From the NCBI GenBank assembly GCA_003116995.1, contig BDSL01000030.1, positions 186,001 to 250,000 of the forward strand: 64,000 bases of DNA, given 5' to 3'. The number at the start of each line of letters is the position of its first letter. Position 1 is the first letter of the stretch. This stretch comes from Yamagishiella unicocca. Lineage: Eukaryota; Chlorophyta; Chlorophyceae; Chlamydomonadales; Volvocaceae. Below the pieces are notes generated by a model. The model ran no database searches. It was not told the origin of the DNA and was given only the letters and a program-made list of their open reading frames with translations. The translations under genes were made by a program, and so were the position numbers. This document shows positions 55,494 through 64,000 of the stretch, piece by piece.

Positions 55494-56943
55494 CCACCTC
55501 TGGGTCTACGGATAACTGCACTGTGTGCGTCACCAATATCACTATCCTCGGATTACATGTCGGGAACTCCAAAGGTATCGAACATAACATAAACACTGGC
55601 ATCCGGCAATTGCCAACAATAAAAGGCACGCAATAGTGCGGGCCTGCAGCCTCATCTCAGTGGACGGGAAACCCAGCGAATCCCAGCGAAGGGCTAACAC
55701 CAGAAGTTCGCCACAGCCGTGTGTAGACGATCCGGACAAAAACAATATACGAACTGGCGTGATTAAATTAGAAGCTCTCTCCCACGGCACGACAGCGCAA
55801 GAGGTATCAGAGTCTTAAGGAAGGTGGGTACACGGGCAGGATTGCCCGGCGCAGTGAGCACGCAGTAGGTGAGTTTGGCATCTCATGCTGCCCACTAGCG
55901 CACAGGATAACCAGCATTGACGCATTAGGTCAATTAACTGGTGCCTGGTGGACCTGTGTCAAGTGTCTGTGCCGGTGGGCCGCCCTACAGGCGCCACTGC
56001 CGCCAATTCGCGCGGCAAATGGGCCGAACGCAGGAGGACGCAGGTCACAACGACGGCAGCATCACGTCCATAATACAACAAATTACTATTTTACCTACAG
56101 CAGATAGATACAGCACCCTGGGTGCATAATGTGCGAAGTGGCGACACCTCTAACGTAACTGCAAGTTACGACAATATCGTATTGATCAAACTTAGTGCGC
56201 AGACAGATGCGGGACACTGACAGTTGACACCCGCCACATGCCAAGCTCGCCATCGTTCATGGCCGCAGCAGGCGCGCTCCTTACTCCAATGTGGAGTAGG
56301 AGGGCAGGTAACCGCCGCGCACGAGATGCACGCGTTCAACGCCTCACCACATATACACGCACACGGCAACTTGATGCGCGACACACACCGATGCTCATAC
56401 CACGATTGTGACCTGAAACTCGTAATCGTGCCACCGCGAAGGGTTCGTTTAAGACGTAGGAACGCAACGCAACGCAGTGCAGCACGTTGGAAGGCGCCCG
56501 AATATCTGGGCCTGGCAAGACCCACACTCTTGCTCCCATGAACGAATTGTATGCTAAGCAGCAGAGAATCCACGCCTGATTGCCAAGCGGGAACGCCATG
56601 AAAACATCTTAACACTAATGTTTGGTCTGCGCCTAGACAACTACCGAACCCGAGGGCACAGAAACGTAATACACAGGATGATGCACAACAGAACAACGAA
56701 AGAAGCAATTGCCAAATACTGCGATAAGTATGCCCAAGTCTCTGATGCTGGCTGCAAACCGAGCCCCAGCCCGTACAGTCAGCGCCTGCGACAGATAAGA
56801 TGCTGCCTCTTATTATGCAAACACTTGTATGATGTGTATAATTTGCTAAACGAACGGCAGTAGATGATCTCGTCCCACGACATATGTCGGATGCTGTTGC
56901 CTATTGTGGTTAGGCCTTCTTGCATCATATCGGTCGACCTGAT
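55494..56943. other. AT-richer region 3' of the kinase gene, no gene assigned
   Basis: Base composition drops to near 50% GC here and remains so to about 62.6 kb. A minus-strand frame at 56166-56708 (180 codons) starts with a hydrophobic stretch and is Cys-rich, but resembles nothing I know. The region should include the 3'UTR of the minus-strand kinase; TTACA (minus-strand TGTAA) occurs near 55450 and 55552. Confidence 0.4.
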
Positions 56944-59120
56944 CTACGAGCCCAGAAGCCCCGCCTCCAAGTCCTTCAGCGCAGTGCGGATCTGCGCGAA
57001 GCTAGGCCGCTGCTGCCAAGCGTGCGCCATGCACGCCCGGAGCAGGAGCCACAGCTGGCGGGGCATGTCCGCCGGGGCCTCCAGGGCCAAGCTGCCGTCA
57101 CACACCCCGACACACACTTGCACGGGGCGCAGGCCGGCGTGCGGCAGGGCGCCAGTCCACATGTGGTGCGCCGTGGCGGCGAAGCTCCACACGTCACTCG
57201 CCATGACCATGGCACCGTCGAAATGCTCTGCGCGGGACAGGTCACAGTGCGGCATGTGCTGCGTCAGGAAGGCGGGGAATGACAAGCCACAACGTGAAGC
57301 CGAGTCGTTTGGAGAACACGTTCAGCAGGTAATGGGTGTGAGGAATGTTGAGGCCCCGCTGCCACGCACCCGGTGCCATGTAAGAGCTGGAAGACCAATC
57401 ATTGTCGGGGGTTGGGCCGTTGGCAGTTGCGACGCACTGCGACAGGCCGAAGTCTGCAATCTTGGCCTGGTAGCCGCGTGAGTCGGAGCGGCTGGATCGC
57501 AGCAGCACATTTCCAGGCTTCAGATCTGCGGCCGGCCGTAAGAAAGAATTAGAGTGGATGCGAGCGGCCTAAATAAATAAGAGATATTTTCGTGCTAGTA
57601 CACGTCTTCACCATGCCAAGTGAAACCACTTTTCCGAACGGCGGCCTAGTAATTGCATACCTACAATGTGAAATAGAATGGGGAAATGCAACTAATAAAG
57701 GCGGCAAATCAACGCACCTCCGTGGATGACGGCGTGGGAATGCAGGTACGACATGCCCGCGGAGATGTCGTACAAGGTACGCAGGTACCCGAACAGCGAC
57801 ACCCTGAAACGAAACAAAAGGGACGGCGTCAGGCAAATGCGACACGACGACCCGTGAGCTGCCACCTTCAGCAGCTGGTAACCTACACCCTCAGTACCTG
57901 TCGTACGCCGCCTTGGCGTAGGCGCCCCTGGCGACGGCTTCTGCCAGCGAGCCCTGGTCGCAGAACCTGTGATGGAGAGGAAGAGATGGCAAGCTTGGTA
58001 AGATATTTGCGGACATGGTGGTTACGGGCGCCGATGCACTCCCGAGCTCGCTGGCTTACTCCATGATGATCTGGGTGAGGTAGCAACCCGGTGCTGCGCC
58101 TGCGATGCTCAGCGCATCCGAGTACGTAAGCGCCACTCCGGTTGACCTCCGGTGGTTGGGGCTGCCAAACCCGTCCAGGCTGTCGAATGACTGCAGAGGG
58201 TCAGCATTCCGTCCAATGACCGCACCGTCGTACTCGCCCCAAAGCTCGGACGCCTCGGCGATTGAATCCTTGCAGGGTTCCCCGCATATAAAGCGATTGC
58301 CAGCGTTATTGCAGGGCGAAACATTGCCAAGGGGTTGAACTGCCTCCTGCATATCCTCCGGTGTAAGCTGGGCGCACGTATAGCAGTACGTCTCTACGAC
58401 GTTTGGGGCACGCAGACATTTGCTGAGGGGTCCCTCGAGCATCAGCTTGGAGAATGTTGAAGAGGACACGGAAGCTGGGTTGGCGACGACAAGCTTAACA
58501 GCCACTTCTGCAAGCTGCCACACGCCGCGCAGCACCACGGCCTGTCCGCCGCGGCCTAGCATTTGCAGCTGCTCCACCTGCTGTCGCATCCCAAGAACTC
58601 GACTAAGGCGTGGAGTGACCATCGTGTTCATTGATGATGTTCCGCTGTTGCCGTCGGCTGTTGAAGTATTGGTCGCGGAGGTTGGCGCACATGGCAACGA
58701 TTCATTGAGGCACTTGTAAAAGCAGCCTTGATCGGTAGCATCCTTAAGCTCAAGGGAAACCGGCCGTCCGTTGTTTAGTTTCGCATTACTTGCCGAAAGC
58801 CTGTCGGTAGGAGCTCTCGTGGTGCAGGCGGGGGCCGTTGCTGGGCTTGCGGATGAATCCAACGACGCTGGGAAGATCGAGCTGGGCAGAGCGCCTTCGC
58901 ATTTTCCACACGCGTGCTCCAAGCGAAATCCTGGAAGATTTTGCGCGCGCTCACAAAACGCCAGGAACTTGGGCTTTGCAAGGGCCCGTTCGGGAGTTGC
59001 TGCGCAAACTGCTTCCCGTCGGCTTTGAATTGGAGTTTCCCTGACTTCCAAATCCTCACTGCCAAAGGAGCAGCAAGAAAGGCGAATCAAACTGCGCCCC
59101 AGGCTTCGGCGTCGGTCCAT
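56944..59120 (-). CDS. TKL-like serine/threonine or tyrosine protein kinase (copy 1)
   Basis: Five minus-strand exons join in phase: 59120-58060, 57966-57898, 57803-57718, 57525-57370, 57227-56944 (about 551 aa). Residues 1-190 are low-complexity Ser/Ala/Arg-rich. The kinase domain follows: LGRGGQAVVLRGVW (glycine loop), VAVKLVV (VAIK Lys), TQIIMEFCDQGSLAEAV, DISAGMSYLHSHAVIHGDLK (catalytic loop with HGD instead of HRD), PGNVLL, KIADFGLSQ (DFG), YMAPE, DVWSFAATAHHMWTGALPH, and LLLRACMAHAWQQRPSFAQI. This is the large volvocine family of TKL-type kinases. A long insert (58070-58430 region) lies between the N- and C-lobe strands. The ATG at 59120 is a guess: the frame is open a little further upstream, and these proteins often have receptor parts encoded by earlier exons. 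Confidence 0.85.
57532..57694. repeat. Duplicated kinase intron (partner of 63475-63640)
   Basis: Intron 3 of kinase copy 1, from GCCGGCCGTAAGAAAG to GGGGAAATGCAACTAA, is almost base-for-base the same as 63475-63640 in copy 2. The duplication was therefore at DNA level and included introns. Confidence 0.9.
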
Positions 59121-62100
59121 CACACTCGACGCGGTTGCGTTGGCTCCGAAAGGGTAAGGGGTTCATACAGTTTGTAGCTAATAATAGCTAGTTTAATATG
59201 CTGTTAAGGATTTGTTAAATAGTTGCTGGCGGCGGAGACAGGCAAACAGCCCTCGGGGCGTCAAGAGGCTTCCGGCCTTGCTCGTTCTACCTCTCAACGA
59301 TACGGAATTAGTGCAATTATTTATGTACTATTCCTTTGCCTTGTATCAACAGGACGCGTAAAGAGCGCTATAATTCCGAAGTGTCAATTGGACGAGCAAT
59401 GGGCTGTTCGGGGCCGTTGATAGAAATCCTGCAGGATCTTGCAGATTCCTGTCAAAGCGTAGCGCACTGCTCCAGCTGTGTACTCGTAAACATAACTGAA
59501 TGGTACTGGTTCTCCTAATTTCGGCACGGCAGTTTTACTATCCTCATAAGGGCGACAGGAATCAAGCGGGGTCGTTGTGATGAGGCGTTGAGGCCCACAC
59601 GTGGGGCAGTTGGTCCAGAACTCCCGCTGCGGCTCCCCCAGACCACATTGCATGTCTAGCACTGGAACTGCCCAATTCGATGAATCGGGGTGGGCCGGGC
59701 AGCGGCTGGGCTGGTTAACAAACCCCCAGTCGATTCGACTTCATAGTACGAGTGTGAAAAAACCGGAACACGCCTTCGTCTTGAAGTAAAAGCCGCTAGC
59801 AAGCAGGCCGGCACACAGGCAGAGAGTCGACCCCAGCTTCCGTCAAGCAAATGCGAAACCCCAGACGGCTCCCTCAAGCTGACGGAGAATGCCTGGCTTC
59901 GTCTCAATTATCATATCACAATCGCCGGCATCTAGGCGCACCTGGCTATGTATGCCACCTAGTCGGCGAGTCGCGCTCTGGTCGGCGGCTGCGGAGCCAC
60001 CTTCCAATGGGGCATTCATTTGCATTTTGACAATTCCACATTTCATACATTGGCAAGTACATGAGGCCCCTTCGACCTTTTTGTCGCGCTGTGAGAACCG
60101 ATCGTGCGCGGATACAGGCCATTGCGGGGCGCGTATAAACACAAGACATACGTCTGTCAACTTCTCCAGCCTGAGCTGTTCACACAACATATATGGGGCT
60201 GCCGGCACCCAGCGCGTCCCAGCACACAGGGCCTCCTGCAAGGGTGGCAACATCTGGCCAACTTCCTATCAACCTAGCCCAGCCCACGGTCCAACAGAAA
60301 GCAAAACGGGCATCTCTTTCATGCAGGCGGTGAGCATGTCTGCAGTTGAGGATCGCCCTGCGCTATGCCGTATAAACGCCGAACGAATCACACGAAAAAC
60401 GCTACCAAAAACCACCGACCTAACACTCCCTGAGGCATACCGTGTAATGCCGTGTCGAGGCTGGACCTTTCAGCGCCCTATGGAAGCAGAATCAGCCAGG
60501 CCTGTCCAAGTTGCAGCTTCGACCATTTGGATAGGGATAGCTGGGTATTGATTGCGGCTGTCGCGGCTCCTCACATGCAAGGATTTGATGCAACAGGCAG
60601 CACAATGGCGGGGCGGCAGTGAGGGACCACACGAACGCCGTCCCCTCCCTGTAGCCTGCAGTCAGGAGTGTCCAACACTGCAGCATACCGTAGTCGAAGT
60701 GCCTTCATGGTCATCCGCCGGGATGAATGTCTTAAAAGTCGGGCTACACATTACAGGCGACACATGGTAGGCCCAATCGCGGGATTCAGACAAAATGTGC
60801 TCACAGGAACTGAAACGGCCGAACAGCCACGTCGCCGGCGCAGCGTCCATGTCGGCACCGTGGAGGACTGTGGCACCAGCAACCGAGGCGTCCGCACCAA
60901 CATGCGTTGCGCCAACGGGACAACAGCAACTCCATCCTAGCGTACATGCATTGTGCACGTCCTGTTCATTATTTGGGACCATTAGGAAAAGCGAAAAAGA
61001 AGCAACGTATCCCCTAGGTCGTCGAGCTGGAATGCCGTACCTGCACATGGCACGACAAATAGAATCCAGCGAATATCAATTCATTGAAAAGCAGCGGTGC
61101 AAGACAGCCGGAACCGCAGTTTGCGGCCAAAGGCACGACCTTGCGAACGCCACTATGGGATTCCAGCATATTATTAATCGAGTTTGACAAATGCCCACCA
61201 ATCATCTGCATCGAGGTAGCGTAACAGGCGGCGAACCTAGTATGCCTCGGAAACACCGTCATCGGACAGAGCACATAAACTTCCATGGCGTGCGAGGACG
61301 TCGAGCGCCACCACGATCGGCTACTGGTTGCAACGTGGGATCGACTGCGTCTCTGGTGCTCGATATGCACCATTCTTGTCCAGCACACAAATCCGGAAGG
61401 TCTTAGGGGGGATATGTAAAACGAAAAGAGAAGGCTCAACGGCTCGGCCGTTGAGGAAATACGAAAAACAGAGCCGCGTGCAGCAAATACACATGCCCTT
61501 CTAGGCGCTACAGCCTTGCCGTCGATGCCTACCATAACTGCCGCACGTCTGCTATCAGCACGAAGAAATACGTGAGCTCTATGCCGCTTATCCGCGTAAC
61601 TAAGTGGACAACGAAAATCAATGAAGTGCGGAAATACGGAGCACAAACAACCGGCACAATAGTGCATTGCTAATGGTACGGGAATGAAGATTGTTAGCGA
61701 GCGTGTTGGCAGTTGTTAGCGTGCTTGTCGGTAACCGGCTTAGCTAACCATGCAACTCCAAGCTTGCAGCACAAAACCTGCGTCGGCACCAGCACGAGTA
61801 CCCTACGCGAAGGACCTCCCACGATGGACCAGCTCAGTACAATACATACCAGATGCACACTAACGCCTTAACTAGAACCACTGCGATTGGATCTGGCGCA
61901 CGCGCCCATCGCCTATAGCATCGCCCTGATGCCTGCACGCTTCCAACTACCACCCGATTAATGCACACATCACCTCGTTAAGGGCCTTCAAAAACCCACA
62001 TTGCAAGCCCGCTAGGCAGGCTAGCAAAGTGCCTGAAGGCCTGCAAGTCAGCGCGACCCTGGCTCCTCACCGAAGGCCGCAGGTGCTGCTGTCACTTCAC

Positions 62101-62678
62101 AACCGCGACTCACGGAAGAATGCAATCAGTGCCCAGCAGCTCCAGTTTCGCCAGTCAGACGAAACCCATGTATTCCGCATCGCAGTATGAACGAACTGAT
62201 CCGTAAACCGATGCCTTCCCGAAAACAAATACCGAGCTAAGAAGCCCCGAACTAATGTACTTGTGATGTAGACACGCGGTGGACAAAACGTTTGCAAGCA
62301 ACAATTCAAGGTCCAGGAGCGGCACTCCGCCAGCGCCTAGGAATAGGAAAACACAACCTGCTGCAGCACTCATAGCCAGCACAAAACTCCCTCGTGCTAT
62401 GCGCCACATGTGTTCTTTCTTGAAGTGTCCGAGGCTCGCTCCGCTCATCTAGCCCGTGCACCATTGGCGGCACACGGTCACGCCCCCGGTGATGCTCACG
62501 GGTGCGCCCTCACAGGGTAGCTCAATCCGGCCGTGTTTAAAACTGCCGGGCAACGCTTAGGTCAGGCCAGGAGGCCTGTCCATATAGACTTCCTGTTCGA
62601 CGCAAACTGCGGGGGTCCAACGCCCACGCCCACTGTTGTTGCCGAGGACGTGGGAGGGGTTTGTGAACTTCAGCCACG
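59121..62678. other. AT-richer region between the two kinases
   Basis: About 3.5 kb near 50% GC. Minus-strand frames at 59384-59662, 59843-60253 and 61014-61667, and plus-strand 59889-60551, are open but unrecognised. The minus frame 62155-62448 contains a hydrophobic stretch (FVLAMSAAAGCVFLFLGAGG), which could be a signal peptide or membrane segment. Some of these could be upstream (ectodomain) exons of kinase copy 1; I cannot join them convincingly. Confidence 0.35.
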
Positions 62679-64000
62679 TCAGCACGTCCCGATTATTCCT
62701 CGTGCATCGCAGAAGGACGCCTCCATGCCTCGCAGCGCGGTGCGGATCTGCGCGAAGCTAGGCCGCTGCTGCCAAGCGTGCGCCATGCACGCCCGGAGCA
62801 GGAGCCACAGCTGGCGGGGCATGTCCGCCGGGGCCTCCAGGGCCAAGCTGCCGTCACACACCCCGACACACACTTGCACGGCGCGCAGGCCGGCGTGCGG
62901 CAGGGCGCCAGTCCACATGTGGTGCGCCGTGGCGGCGAAGCTCCACACGTCACTCGCCATGACCATGGCACCGTCGAAATGCTCTGCGCGGGACAGGTCA
63001 CAGGGCGGCATGTGCTGCGTCAGGAAGGCGGGGAGAACGCGTGGAAATCCTGGTGCTTGAAGAAAGCGTCTTCAAATACCAAACTGGTGGTAAGGCATGG
63101 ATTAGTCGATTTCTTACACACAATGAAAATACTCGAGTGAAGTGCTCGTAAGATGGAGTTTTCTACACGGGCCTTGGCGGTCGTGTTCAGTTGCCTTCGT
63201 GTTATGGAGCCGTGAGAGGAGCAGCGGGGCGCCAATCCAAGCTGGGCGCCGACTATCCTTCCGCGAGCGGGACAAGCTGTTTTGGTCCAGGGGGCGAACG
63301 CGCTGCAACGCACCGGGGGCCATGTATGGATAAGAAGACCAATCGTCATCGGATGTCCGATCGCTGGCAGTTGCGACGCACTGCGACAGGCCGAAGTCTG
63401 CAATCTTGGCCTGGTAGCCGCGTGAATCGGAGCGGCTGGATCGCAGCAGCACATTTCCAGGCTTCAGATCTGCGGCCGGCCGTAAGAAAGGATTAGAGTG
63501 GATGCGAGCGGCCTAAATAAATAAGAGATATTTTCGTGCTAGTACACGTCTTCACCATGCCAAGTGAAACCACTTTTCCGAACGGCGGCCTAGTAATTGC
63601 ATACCTACAAAGTGAAATAGAATGGGGAAATGCAACTAACCGGTAGGAACGGGCAGAGTGGATGTGAGCGATATTTTTTCTGCACATCTGGACTATCACT
63701 ACGCCGGTGCAAGCGAAATCACTTCACCGGACGGCGTCCTTTTACTTGCAAACCTTTTCTTGCGAAACAGCCATTGCGCACTAGCGTGGTGGAATGCAAA
63801 CAGTACCAGCGGCGAATCAACGCACCTCCGTGGATGACGGCGTTGGAATGCAGGTACGACATGCCCGCGGAGATGTCGTATAGCGTACGCAGGTACCCGA
63901 ACAGCGCCACCCTGAAACAACAATAGAGACAGCGGTCGGACGACGTTAGGCAAATGCGACACGACGACCCGTGAGCTGCCACCTTCAGCAGCTTGCACCC
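62679..64000 (-). CDS. TKL-like protein kinase (copy 2, 5' part outside window)
   Basis: The C-terminal half of a second kinase nearly identical to copy 1. Visible exons: 63911-63826, 63469-63314 and 62983-62679 (the first two have exactly the same lengths as in copy 1, 86 and 156 nt). It encodes VALFGYLRTLYDISAGMSYL, HGD across the intron, PGNVLLRSSRSDSRGYQAKI, ADFGLSQCVATAS, YMAPE across an intron, HFDGAMVMASDVWSFAATAH and RPSFAQIRTALRGME, then a different tail ending IIGTC. The upstream exons lie beyond 64000. About three differences in roughly 280 bp of the last shared exon show a recent duplication. The intron before the last exon is about 330 bp here and 142 bp in copy 1. Confidence 0.85.
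63641..63825. repeat. Second, diverged copy of the same intron sequence in kinase copy 2
   Basis: Within the same intron, GAACGGGCAGAGTGGATGTG, then GCAAGCGAAATCACTTCACC and GGACGGCG repeat, with divergence, the layout of 63485-63640 (AGAGTGGATGCGAGCGG, GCCAAGTGAAACCACTTTTC, CGAACGGCGG). The intron of copy 2 thus contains an old and a young version of itself in tandem, as if formed by unequal exchange between kinase paralogues. Confidence 0.65.

Noticed and set aside
56166..56708. 180-codon Cys-rich minus-strand frame with hydrophobic start
   Set aside because: It looks like a possible secreted protein, but there is no family match, no splice or start context, and the flanking DNA is of the same character.
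59889..60551. 220-codon plus-strand frame and 136-codon minus-strand frame over the same DNA
   Set aside because: Both strands are open and neither translation shows a recognisable domain. I could not join either to the kinase.
62155..62448. Minus-strand frame with a membrane-like segment
   Set aside because: It could be a signal peptide for an upstream exon of kinase copy 1, but no downstream exons could be linked with sound splice sites.

Overview
The window reads as nuclear DNA of a volvocine or other chlamydomonadalean green alga. The evidence is high GC, genes split into many short exons with GTGCGT/GTGAGT-type donors and CAG acceptors, TGTAA polyadenylation motifs, plastid-targeted proteins (a fibrillin and a probable thylakoid-lumen protein), an expanded TKL-like kinase family, and remnants of L1-type LINE and DIRS-type retrotransposons. 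No tRNA, rRNA or CRISPR was recognised. Gene models were built by hand from reading frames, splice sites and remembered family motifs; all exon limits are readings, not alignments.

Layout. 1-1056 (-): plastid fibrillin/PAP protein, 3' end off the window. 1308-7708 (+): DDX1, a DEAD-box helicase with an inserted SPRY domain, 16 exons. 8858-14532 (+): nicotinamide phosphoribosyltransferase (NAMPT), 10 exons. 14533-17883: nothing assignable. 17884-21811 (-): carnosine N-methyltransferase-like protein, 8 exons, minisatellites in its introns. 22559-22864 (+): small DUF962/Mpo1-like membrane protein. 23200-24950: T/A-rich minisatellite plus a LINE C-terminal fragment. 26338-32109 (-): cytosolic seryl-tRNA synthetase, 10 exons. 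32777-35928 (+): Nudix hydrolase, 5 exons. 36590-37900: decayed DIRS retrotransposon. 39088-40731 (+): ZIP metal transporter. 41777-42787 (-): intronless probable lumenal protein of unknown function. 43513-55302 (+): CTR9, the TPR scaffold of the Paf1 transcription complex, 22 exons. 55500-62680: more AT-rich DNA with a kinase gene (56944-59120, -). 62679-64000 (-): 3' half of a second, nearly identical kinase.

Four pairs are head-to-head and probably share bidirectional promoters: fibrillin/DDX1, CARNMT1/DUF962, SerRS/Nudix and lumenal protein/CTR9. Most genes are housekeeping (RNA metabolism, translation, transcription elongation, NAD salvage, metal transport). They do not form one pathway.

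The most unusual signal is a short (about 75-105 bp) repeat found again and again inside introns of DDX1, SerRS and CTR9. One end (GAGGARACCCG) usually faces the nearest splice junction: forward copies lie toward donors and reverse copies toward acceptors. This is the pattern expected of introner-like elements. Also notable are non-canonical GC-AG introns, an acidic/charged insertion inside CTR9's TPR array, and a recent kinase duplication that carried its introns along.
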